From Pyropia yezoensis (lineage: Eukaryota > Rhodophyta > Bangiophyceae > Bangiales > Bangiaceae): a DNA stretch of 64,000 bases. Each line of letters begins with the position of its first letter. Within the stretch, counting starts at the first letter, position 1. The notes below the pieces were generated by a model. The model was not told where the DNA came from. It saw nothing but the letters and a program-made list of their open reading frames with translations, and did no database searches. The position numbers and the translations under genes are program-made. Below, in pieces: positions 31,531 through 41,046 of the stretch. Location: NCBI GenBank assembly GCA_009829735.1, contig CM020620.1, forward strand, positions 19,256,020 through 19,320,019. The letters run 5' to 3'.

Positions 31531-31841
31531 GTCAAACACTTGCGCAGCAATGCGACGGGCGTGGAGGAGGAGGGCGGCGGCGGTGGCGGCACGCCGCCAT
31601 TCAGCCCCGATCCGCCCCCGCACCCAGCCGCCGCCGCCGACGCGGTCGAGCGGGGGCGCGCAAAGCCGGGCGGGGGGGCGATACCCGGCGGGCCGCCCGG
31701 GGGCGCGCCCCCCCCTCCCCCCCCCCCGCCATCATCACCCACGGGCAGACGCTGTTTGAGATGCAGGTGACGGGCTTGCGGGCACGCGCGGAGAAAACCA
31801 AGACACACCGGATTTCGGACAGCCAACCCATCCTCTGCTGA
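31531..31841 (+). CDS. Host gene of unknown function, putative last exon (continues 8128-9543)
   Basis: A polypyrimidine tract and acceptor (ccctctctccag, ending at 31530) precede an exon that, joined in phase to the donor at 9544, reads GGQTLAQQCDG, an Arg/Gly/Pro-rich stretch, and then ITHGQTLFEMQVTGLRARAEK and a stop at 31839-31841. Without the retroelements the intron would be only about 320 bp. Joining is inferred from splice signals and phase, not from transcripts. A further acceptor inside (gggcag before acgctg, about 31746) is possible. Confidence 0.4.
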
Positions 31842-32540
31842 CCAGGCCGACGGGGGCTAATTCAGGCGCAACCCGGCCGGCCAATGGAAGCGCGAGCGAT
31901 TCGACCAGGATTGGTGTGGCGGTGTCTGTGTGTGTGTGCGGCAGTGGGTTCCCGGCGGCGCGCGCGGGCGCCAGTGGCTCGGCTGCGGCGGGCGCCGGAG
32001 CCCGTGGCTTACGGCCGGTCCGGGACACATCTGAGTTCGCGGCAGCGAGTTCGCGGCACTTCGTGGCGCTCTGAGATTGGCTGTTGCTCTCTACGTGTCC
32101 TGCGTTGTGTGCCGCGAACTCAAGCTGCCGCAGGATGCGGCAAGAAGTGGCTTTTGCGAAAGCCACTTCTTGCCGCATCCTGCGGCAGTCTGAGTTCGCG
32201 GCAGCCCCCTTGCGGCAGCATTGGCGCCATCAAATTCATGGGAAGTTCGGGACTGCGTGCCCCACAACAGCTGCTCCTGTCGATGGATCTCGCTCAGGCA
32301 GTTTGAACCCAGCGGCGGCGCAGGCGCGCGGGGTCGAGGCCAGAAGGGTGGCACACTTGCCGCGCCGTGCACAGCGGGTCGGCAGGCGACGACGAGAGGG
32401 CACGTCCATCCGCCTCCCGTCTGGCCGTCGCCCGGCTGTTCCTGCCAGCGCAAGCTCTCCCGCCGACCCTTCCGTGCCTGCGGCACTCCTCCCCTCGCCC
32501 CGCTCCACCCGACGCCGTGCAGGACCGGGGCGATCGTCCC
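31842..32540. repeat. Host stretch with a long hairpin
   Basis: Holds a 30-bp perfect inverted repeat, 32125-32154 and 32159-32188 with loop tgcg, extended outward by a second matched block (gccgcgaactca / tgagttcgcggc) to about 32110-32203. The word gttcgcggca recurs nearby at about 32034-32062. No gene recognised. Confidence 0.8.
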
Positions 32541-33010
32541 TGTGGCAAAAACCACTCGCACACACGGCACCCAAGTTGGGGCGGTGCACAAGGGCTGCCT
32601 CCCGTGTCGGGGGAACCGGAAGAAGTGCAAGTCGCACACACTCTGTCCCTGTTGTGGGGCAAACCCCCCACTGACAAACAAGAGGATGGTGTGTGGTCCA
32701 ACAGTTTCTTGGTCGGGACGGGGACGCAGGGCCAAGCCCCGCTGTCCCTCCCCTTATCCCCCCAGGGTCCACTCAGAATCTCGCCACTCAGAATCTCCCA
32801 CCCCAGCACCTGCCCACCGGGCCACACGAAAAATTCAAGACGATAAATGCAGAAAACCCTCAAATCCAAGTTGGATTTACTACTAAGCTAACTATCCCAA
32901 ACTTAGGGAATATGGACCCAAATGCAGGGGGAGGAACGGATCAGGCTAGTGGCCTGCCGCCCCTTGCATGGCACGTGTTGCCCCCTTACCTGGGGGTCAA
33001 TACTGCCACA
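32541..33010 (-). repeat. 3' LTR of copy A1
   Basis: 470 bp, TGTGGCAA...CTGCCACA; abuts polypurine tract 33011-33023. Confidence 0.97.
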
Positions 33011-33351
33011 CTCCCCTCTCCTCAGTTCCGACCGACCCGGTCGGCCCTGTGAGGGGGTGCGTAGACGCACGTCTCGGCGTTGGGGGGGGCGCGACTTGCT
33101 GTCCCCCCTTGAGTACGTAACGCGGATGTGGGGGCGGTCACGTTGACCGCCCCTCTCGTCAAGCTTGCCCACTCGGCAGCTTGCTCTCCTCGGTTCACAC
33201 TTCACCATTTCCACCACCTCCCCTTCACCTTTCACGGGGCCGCCCCACACTGGGGAGGCCACCCGTCTACCCACGATCCGAGTCCCCCTCAACTCGAGGC
33301 GGGTCTCGTGCCGCTATAGCCAGGGCGTCTCTCCCCAACTTGGGGAGAGCC

Positions 33352-35295
33352 ATGGCGACCCCGGGAGTGGAGACGGACTCTCTGGATGAGCGTATGGAGG
33401 ACACCTCCTACGGTGCAGCACCCGCCGGGACTTCCGGCGGGGGCTCCGCGATCGCTCCGGGGGATGGGACTCCCGCGTCACCCGGCTTTGGGTTGACGGC
33501 GGGATCTCCCCCGGAGGCGGGACAAGTTGTCCCGCGTGAGGCCTTGGGGCGGTGGTTTTACCCCGCTTGGCCTCTATATGAGGAGGGGTTGACTGTTCTT
33601 CGCTGTGGCCGACTTGGCGCAGCGATGGGTCGGGTATGGGACCGCCTACAAGAGAAGTATTCCCGTAGGTTCGGGTTCTCTGCCGGCTTCAGGACGGACC
33701 ATTTTGCCTTCCTGGACGACGACGAGGTCGAGTACGTACAGCGGGCCAAGGCCATGGTGGACCGCGGGGGAACTATCCCGGGTCCCGGCGACTTGCCGAC
33801 CTTTACTTGGGACGCGGTGGCAACTCGCCCCCCGTACCTTCACGAGGCCGATCCGCACACTCATCACTTTGATGTGCGGATGGAGAAGGACTTCCGACGA
33901 GGTCCCTACTTGGTGACCTCGGCTCAACTCGAGTTTCCTCAGCAGCCTGCTGCCAGTAAGGAGCAGTACTATCCGAAGAAGCCCGAGTGGTGGCCTCAAA
34001 TTGAGGTCCCCTACGGGTTCCCGGCGTTGCTGCCTCGGTTGCTTGACCACTTCGGCTCCGTCATGTTGACGGCTGGCCCTGATCACCTGGTGTGGGCCAT
34101 GTTGGCCACCCAGTGGCTCCTCGAGGTCATGTCGACCTGGGTCTCTTGTGTTCAGCGGCGGGGGATGCTCTGGCATCTCCCCCTCCGGCTTATCCAAGGT
34201 TTGGAACAGCTCACCCCTCAGCTAGTTGCTGAGGGGTGCTCATCAGGACAACTCACTCTACTTGAGGAGATGCTCCGACTTCACAAGTTTATCGAGTGGG
34301 AGAGCATTGAGCACAAGTTGCGCCGCCCCACTCGTGGGCCCAAGGACGATGGCGCACTTCGCCAGTTCGTATGGGTCGCTCGTGAACTTCACGACGGCCG
34401 TGTGGTCCTACGAGAGGGGTTGGGCATCGGGGACTACCCGTATGCCCCGGGGGTGGATCGCCACACTGCGCCACCCCCGGACAAGCCCATAGTTATGGCC
34501 GTGCCCTCATATGATAACCATATGACTCAACCTACTGCGGGGGCCCCAAGTCGGGGTCGCAGTTACACCCGGGTCCCGCCACCTCGGCGTGTCCCCCCGC
34601 TTCCTCCTGTCCCCTACCAACCGCACGGGGACATCCCGATTAGCGTGGCCATTGAGTCTTCCACCCCGGTGTCCCCCAACTTGGGGGCCACCCTCCTTAC
34701 GGTATACCCCAAGTTGGTGTTACCGCCCACGCCTCTAACCTCAGAGATGATGATCACCACGTTGGTGCGCACCATTTCCTGGTTGGCCGCGTCGACCGCA
34801 ACCCTCCAAACTTCCGAGACTCCCCAACTTGAGGAGCGCGTCCGTACTGCAGTGGCGACCGCGAGTTGCGAGTCGGTGGCGGAGTTTATGACGGCCGAGT
34901 TGGCTCGCATTGGGGCTATTATGCCCCAGCCAGCCCCACTTGGGCGTGGCAAACGTCGCGCGAGCCGGGCATACTCGCCTCCTCGCCGTCGTCGCCGGCA
35001 CTCGCGGCGCTCTTCCTCCGTATCGGAAGACGAGTTGTCTTACTCCGTCTCGGAGTCTTCTACCCCGTCGGAGTCGGAGTCTGTCCGGCGTCTGCGTCGC
35101 AAACTTGCGCGCAAGACCAAGCAGAAGAGTAGCCACGGTCGGCGCCACTTGCGCGACCGTGAGGGGCGCGACGGTTCCGACTTGGAGCCGCCGCCCCCTC
35201 CAACGAGTGGAGACCGTTATCGGCGTGGGTCTCGCCGCTCGCCTCTACGTGAGGGCGAGGGCCCTGGAGTTGGAGAGTCTAGCATGCATGCCTAG
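33352..35295 (+). CDS. Antisense ORF of family A, intact (647 aa)
   Basis: Chosen ATG at 33352 (gccATGg) because the deleted copy A3 and split copy A2 begin at the same codon; the frame is open further upstream. Acidic Gly/Pro N-terminus (1-110), folded-looking middle (about 110-400: LGRWFYPAWPLYEEGL, DRLQEKYSRR, FRTDHFAFLDDDEVEY, DVRMEKDFRRGPYLV, PEWWPQIEVPYGFP, HFGSVMLTAGPDHLVWAML, RRGMLWHLPLRLIQGL), Pro-rich linker with RS/RRRRR (450-600), and a Ser/Arg-rich tail (RRLRRKLARKTKQK, HGRRHLRDREGRDG) that looks nuclear or RNA-binding. It lies between pol and the 3' LTR on the opposite strand, converging with pol; stops are 111 bp apart. No known family recognised. Confidence 0.85.
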   Translation: MATPGVETDSLDERMEDTSYGAAPAGTSGGGSAIAPGDGTPASPGFGLTAGSPPEAGQVVPREALGRWFYPAWPLYEEGLTVLRCGRLGAAMGRVWDRLQEKYSRRFGFSAGFRTDHFAFLDDDEVEYVQRAKAMVDRGGTIPGPGDLPTFTWDAVATRPPYLHEADPHTHHFDVRMEKDFRRGPYLVTSAQLEFPQQPAASKEQYYPKKPEWWPQIEVPYGFPALLPRLLDHFGSVMLTAGPDHLVWAMLATQWLLEVMSTWVSCVQRRGMLWHLPLRLIQGLEQLTPQLVAEGCSSGQLTLLEEMLRLHKFIEWESIEHKLRRPTRGPKDDGALRQFVWVARELHDGRVVLREGLGIGDYPYAPGVDRHTAPPPDKPIVMAVPSYDNHMTQPTAGAPSRGRSYTRVPPPRRVPPLPPVPYQPHGDIPISVAIESSTPVSPNLGATLLTVYPKLVLPPTPLTSEMMITTLVRTISWLAASTATLQTSETPQLEERVRTAVATASCESVAEFMTAELARIGAIMPQPAPLGRGKRRASRAYSPPRRRRRHSRRSSSVSEDELSYSVSESSTPSESESVRRLRRKLARKTKQKSSHGRRHLRDREGRDGSDLEPPPPPTSGDRYRRGSRRSPLREGEGPGVGESSMHA

Positions 35296-35406
35296 TTGGC
35301 AGCTGCCTTTGTTGTGAGAGTGTGAGGGTTAGGGCTGTAGTTAAAAGCCACTCTGCGTACCACTTCGACTTGAAGCACTCTCTTGGCACTGTTGCTCGGC
35401 CTTCCC

Positions 35407-38157
35407 TCACGTTGAGGGAGGGCTGTTAGGGTCTATCTCATTCCGGGCACAGTACGCCCGGACCTTCTCAGCGGGAAGGTCCTCCACATACTCCCACGTA
35501 TCATCCTTGGCTTTGTAGCCAAACCAACGCACCCTCAACATGAGGCGGTCAGTGTCCTCATCCCATCCGTGGTCGATGAACTTATCGAACACGTACTCCT
35601 GCGGGCCCTGTTTGGCCGCAGGCAGCGAGGGGAGGCGCCACGCTTCCAAAGCACGTGCCCAAGCTGGGTCGCCTGCAGGTGGTGGTGCAACTTTGACCAC
35701 GTCCTGTCCGTTCACTGTGCGGACCCCATCGTCACTTTCGATGGTGAAGCGCCGCCCATCAGTACGAAGGACCTGGTACGGCCCCTTCGTCTGGAACACC
35801 AACTTACCCCCAGTTGGGGTGTGTGAGTGGACCAATACCCAGTCACCCTGCTCGGGGACATGCTTGGCGTTGCGCACCTTTTTGTCAAAGGTACGCTTGT
35901 AGCGCTTTTGTGCTTTGTCCATCTCAGCCCTGACTTTAGGGATGAGGTTTTCAAGCCTAGCAGCGAACTCCGCCTTACTCTCAGTAGGAGTAGGCGTACT
36001 GCCACCATCCTCCCTAGTTGGGAGCGGCCGCCGCACGGCAATAGACCGCACGCGACGGGGGGTCACAAAAGCGAGGGGTACTTCCCCGGTAGATGAGTGA
36101 ACCTGCGAATTGTAGGCAGTGGTAAGAATAGAAATGTATTGTTCCCACGTTTTCACGTGCTCACTCACATAGTGGCGCAGCTGCCTAACAATAGTTTTGT
36201 TGAAGCGCTCCACCTGCCCATTAGTTTGTGGGTGGTAGGGGGTGGCATAGTTTGCCTTAACCCCCAACATATCCAGCACTCCCTGAAACAGTACAGACGC
36301 AAATTGCGGTCCATTGTCCGATAGTGTACTATCCGGAAAGCCATACGCGGCAACCCAGTGATCTAGGAAGGCTGACACGACCGACATGGCCGTGATCTCT
36401 GCCAGTGGGATCGCTCGCGTAAGTTTCGTGAAGCGGTCACAGATGACCAGGAGGTACTGGTTGCCCTCCTCGGTCACTGGCAGTGGCCCAAGGATGTCCA
36501 TCGCCAACGCGGCGAAGGGCTCCTTGGCCGGGAACAATAGCATAGCCGTAGTAGGCCGCCGTTCCATCAGACGGTTCTGTGCACAACTTGTGCAAGCAGC
36601 CACCCAGTTGTAGATGTCCACCACCATGGACGGCCAGTAGTACCTGGTCCTCAGGGTCTGGTACAGTTTACTAGACCCCAGGTGTCCACCCGTGGGAGCG
36701 TTGTGCTCCCTCTCAAGGATACTGTCCTTGAGGGATGCGGGGACGACAAGTTGTTCGGTCCCCTGGAATACCCCCCTCCTCATGAGGAGGCCATCATCTC
36801 CCAGAAAGAACCGCGTCTCCGCCACTGTATCCAGTGTATCCCTCTGCGACTTGCAGAAGGGATCCTCGGCCTGGGCCTTCACCACCTCGTCCAGGGACAG
36901 GGGCAAGTACTTCTTGTTCCCTGGCGCCTCGGGGTTCAACGCCTGACCAGAGCGCGTGACTACCCCCACGATGGGGATGTCCTCATCGACTGGGTTAGTG
37001 TCCAGCCCCTCGGTAGGTACCCGAGAGAGGCCGTCGGCAAGGGCATGTTGCCTGCCAGGTCGGTACTCAATATCAAAGTTGAAGGGTGCAAGTCGCACCC
37101 TCCACCGGTTGAGACGAGTGTTCGTACAGTCCGTCTTGAAGATGAACTGCAACGCGCGGTGGTCACAGCGGATGAGGAACTTCTCACCCTCTAGGTAGTG
37201 ACGAAGTGACGTCACCGCCCACACCACTGCGAGTCCTTCCAACTCGGTGACTCCGTAGTTCTTCTCGGCCGAGTTTAGCCCCTTGCTGAAGTATCCCACC
37301 GGCAAGTACTCCTTGTCCGGCTGCTGCTGAAGCAACACACAACCAAGTTGGTCGTAGCTAGCGTCCACCTTCAGGATGTAGTGGCCTCCCAACCTGGGAA
37401 TAGCCAGGATAGGGGGCTTCAGCAGAAGGTCCCGAAGAGTCTCAAAGGATTCCTGCTCCACCCGACTTGGGGGAGGCAGGTTCTTCGGTAGCGTTGAGCT
37501 CACTAACTCATTCAACGGCTTCGCCACCTTGGCGAAGCCCTTGGTGAAACGTCGGTACACGTTACAAATCCCGAGGAAGCTCCTCATCTGGGTCTGGGTC
37601 CGGGGGTACTGAGCCTTACGGATGGCCCTCAAGTTTTTCTCGTTGACACTGAGACGCCCCGGACGGACAACATGTCCCAAGTATTCCACCTCTTGAGTGA
37701 AGAGGTGGCACTTACTCGCCTTCAGTGACACACCGGCGTCAGCAAGTAGCTTGAACACCTGGCCAAGATGGCCAATGTGTTCCTCCGGACTTCGGGAGAA
37801 CACAATGATATCGTCTAGGTACACGAGACAGATCTGCCACCGTACTCCGGCCAGAATCATGTCCATAGCGCGCTGGAAAGTTGCCGGCGCGATACACAGG
37901 CCAAACGGTAGACGCTTGCACTGGTAGGTACCACAGTGACAGGTAAAGGTAGTTTTATGCCTGTCCTCCGGGGCAATGGGAATTGGCCAGTACCCCGCGT
38001 TACAGTCCAGGGTAGAGAACACGTTTGCCTCCCCCAGAGAGTCCAGACAGTCATCCATCCTAGGTAGGGGATAACTGTCCTTCACCGTGCTCTCGTTGAG
38101 CTTACGGTAGTCGATACAGAACCGGGGGGTCCCATCAACTTTGGGGACGATAACCAC
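35407..38157 (-). pseudogene. pol: pol of copy A1: RT, RNase H, integrase, chromodomain; 5' part missing
   Basis: 916 codons, open from a fusion with gag near 38165. Reverse transcriptase begins at VIVPKVDGTPRFCIDYRKLN with YLDD at residues 113-116; RNase H (KVDASYDQLG, GVTELEGLAVVWA); integrase zinc region (HNAPTGGHLG...CTSCAQN) and D-D-E (AMDILGPLP, LSDNGPQF, NGQVERFN); chromodomain at the end (RVRWFGYKAKDDTWEY). The aspartic protease and the RT N-terminus are deleted, so it lacks its own start and protease. The encoded core is otherwise intact. About half-diverged from family-B pol by eye, so the two are separate lineages. Confidence 0.9.
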
Positions 38158-39492
38158 CGGACTCGCCCCGCAAAGGACAACTCGTCCTCTGCCTCCTCCT
38201 GATGGGCTTGCGTAAACTCCTCGACTTGAGAAGCCAACGCCGCTTCATCAACCATGGCTCTCAACAACCAGTTGACGAGCTCCAGGTAGGACGTCACCTC
38301 TCCAGCGCCTCCACTTGAGGAGCTGGGCATGACGGACATAAGTTCTGTCCGCAGGTCGCCCTTCGTAAACTCCTGTAGCATGTAAAAAGCCATGCCTTCA
38401 TTTATGGCATTGTCGTCACAGGCTTTTGTGAACCGACGTAGGAACTCAAAGACACGGAGGGGGGGAGTTCCATCCCACTCCGCTTTGTGCCCAAAAGAGT
38501 GAAGTGCATTCTTCTTGGCACGGCCCATGGCTCGGGCCTGGTCAGGACCATACGCCACCGACTTGTGGTGGAGGGCGTAGGTCTCACAGTCAAATATCCT
38601 CTGGTAGACCGGGTTGGCTACCTGGATCTTGGGCGGCACCTCACGTTGAGGGAACAGCCGCTGTGGCACTGGGGTAAGTTCACCCTCAGTGCCTATAGTC
38701 CGGCGCGGCGCGCTGGGTGTAGCCGCCGGCGTTACCGGGGGGAACTCCCCCAGGAAGGGCGTACGCCCCACCGAGTATGGTGTGGCTCCCTCGTTGGGAG
38801 TCACAGGTGTCGCCCCCTGTTCGGGGCGACCCGAGATAGGCGTAAGGGGGGATTCCCCCTGCGCCTGAGGGGCTCGAAAGCCCCAATCCGGTCTGGACAT
38901 TAAGGCCATCTGGCAAACTCGCCACAATCTGATTCAGAATAGTATTCGTCATCGTGACCACCAGGTCCGGCAAAGTCTGCCGCAACACATTGGTCGCCTC
39001 CCGACGGACAGTTTCCGCGAGGAGTGGATTGACGACTCCAGTTGAGTCTCGGTCCGCCTCCGGGAGTCCACCTGAGGGGTAACCACGATCCTCAGGGGTC
39101 TCAACCGGGGGCATGGGCGCGAGCCCATCGCCGACCAACGGAGGTCCGCCGTCCTCCGAAAGCCTAGTTGGCGACGGCTCCATGCCAAAGTTGGCTCCAA
39201 CCCGAGTGGAACCCGCGGGGACAGTCCTCACCCCTTGGGACGTTCCCGTTGAGTATACCACACGGTGGCCAGACTTCGGCCCACCCACATCAGAAGTGTC
39301 ACCCAAGTGAGCTCCCGACTGAGTCGGGGTGGCCTGTTGCCCGCCCGCACTTCCAGTCCTGCTGGCTTGAGGGACCTCTAGTCCCTCTGCGACCCCAGGT
39401 AAACCCACCTGTGTCTCACCAGTATTCAAAGGCACTGAAGTACGTGCGTCACCCGTGTACTCCCCGGACGACGGGGGGTCCGAGCTAGCCAT
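38082..39492 (-). pseudogene. gag: gag of copy A1, frameshifted and fused to pol
   Basis: ATG at 39492 (MASSDPPSSGEYTGD). The first frame runs to about 38880 and the second continues from MSRPDWGFRAPQAQ near 38900, so one indel breaks it. A capsid-like helical region follows (YQRIFDCETYALHH, EFLRRFTKACDDNAINEGMA, SYLELVNWLLRAM) and ends in EDELSFAG, where a deletion near 38165 removes the rest of gag and the protease. Confidence 0.8.
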
Positions 39493-39591
39493 GTTGGCTA
39501 ACGATCCGTATGACACGGTCCAAGTCCACCGTTCCTCTGAGACAGAGGGCCCCCTACACCCGGGTGCACCCGGAGGTAAAGTTTACCTCTG

Positions 39592-39609
39592 TCCCCTGCT
39601 GCTCCACCA
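39592..39609 (-). other. Primer binding site of copy A1
   Basis: Reverse complement TGGTGGAGCAGCAGGGGA, two bases inside the 5' LTR; shared with family B. Confidence 0.75.
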
Positions 39610-39611
39610 AA

Positions 39612-40081
39612 TGTGGCAAAAACCACTCGCACACACGGCACCCAAGTTGGGGCGGTGTACAAGGGCTGCCTCCCGTGTCCGGGGAACCGGAAGAAGTGCA
39701 AGTCGCACACACTCTGTCCCTGTTGTGGGGCAAACCCCCCACTGACAAACAAGAGGATGGTGTGTGGTCCAACAGTTTCTTGGTCGGGACGGGGACGCAG
39801 GGCCAAGCCCCGCTGTCCCTCCCCTTATCCCCCCAGGGTCCACTCAGAATCTCGCCACTCAGAATCTCCCACCCCAGCACCTGCCCACCGGGCCACACGA
39901 AAAATTCAAGACGATAAATGCAGAAAACCCTCAAATCCAAGTTGGATTTACTACTAAGCTAACTATCCCAAACTTAGGGAATATGGACCCAAATGCAGGG
40001 GGAGGAACGGATCAGGCTAGTGGCCTGCCGCCCCTTGCATGGCACATGTTGCCCCCCTACCTGGGGGTCAATACTGCCACA
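39612..40081 (-). repeat. 5' LTR of copy A1
   Basis: 470 bp direct repeat of 32541-33010; differs from it at four sites found by eye (t/c near 39657, c/g near 39680, a/g near 40046, c/t near 40057). Confidence 0.97.
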
Positions 40082-40086
40082 GTCCC

Positions 40087-41046
40087 TGCGCGGCCGTGGG
40101 CCGTTTGAGACACCACGCCGGTGCACGGCGGGCGGGCGCTGGGGCAGCGCGCGGGGCGTGTGGTGAGGGCCGCTGCGGTGGGAGATGGCGACGCAAGGAC
40201 GGCCGTGGTGTGTCTTGGAGTGTGAGATATGGGTGGGACGGGTGCTTGGTGGCGCGCTCATCGTCTGTGTGCCGCTTGAGGGGTCGGTCAGTTCGAATGT
40301 CATCTTCTTCCTTCCCTTGTCCTGCCATCCCCCCCCTCCCCCCCCCTCTTTTAAACTGTCGGTCCGTTTGAATCGCTTCTTCTTGCTCCCCTTGTCCCGC
40401 CACTCTCCTCCCCCTCCCCCCTGATTTGAGCTTGTGCCAATGCAGGCGCTCCACCTACACTGATATGTTTTGCGTCCCTCCCCCGCCCCTCCCCCACGTT
40501 TTCCGCACAGAATCGAGGCGACGTCGGGGTGGAGCTGGTCGTCTCATGCTATCCGTCGAGGATCGCTGAGGGGCGGGGAGGGGCACGTGCGGGCCATGCA
40601 CGAGACGCGAGGTGGGGCGGGAGGCGGTGGCGAGAGAGTTGAGCAGACAGCTGCCCTCGTTGCGGCATGTGACTCCCGGGTGGTGGTGTGGGGTGCGCAG
40701 AGCGAGGCGTTGCCACTTGAGGTGTTGGTTATTTTGAATGCCGTCTCACCCTCTCTGTCTATCATCGCATCATCCCCCCCTCAATACTTTTTGACGTCGC
40801 ATTGCACACTCCCGCCGCGTTGTTCTTTCGTTGCACACTTTCCGATGTCTATTTTTTTTGTGCGTACGTCTACTCCGTTCATATGCCCCCCCCCCCCTTC
40901 CGCTCTCTGTGTACTTCTTCCCACCAATTCGCTCTATGTCTCCGCACTTTCAGATCTTGTTTTTTGTGTGCGCGCCAGCGCACTCTTCCCTTGTTCCCTC
41001 GCTCCCACCTCTCTTCCGCACCCTACCACCAGGAACTCGCGCCAAG
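40087..41046. repeat. Host stretch with diverged direct repeats, pyrimidine-rich
   Basis: No gene seen. A block reading cttgagg-gt-ggt...ttgaat...cttcttc/ctcaccctctc followed by C-runs occurs three times in diverged form (about 40273-40360, 40362-40430, 40712-40800), and the plus strand is strongly pyrimidine-rich up to 41040, as in a promoter or 5' leader. Confidence 0.4.

Larger units (their letters stand above)
32541..40081 (-). mobile_element. Family-A Ty3/gypsy retrotransposon, copy A1 (7.5 kb)
   Basis: LTRs 32541-33010 and 39612-40081 (470 bp each, four substitutions seen) and target duplication gtccc (32536-32540 and 40082-40086). Sense strand minus: primer binding site 39609-39592, polypurine tract 33011-33023 (reverse complement). 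Contents: frameshifted gag, pol lacking its start, then the antisense ORF at 33352-35295. Best complete example of the family in the window, but not autonomous. Confidence 0.97.
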
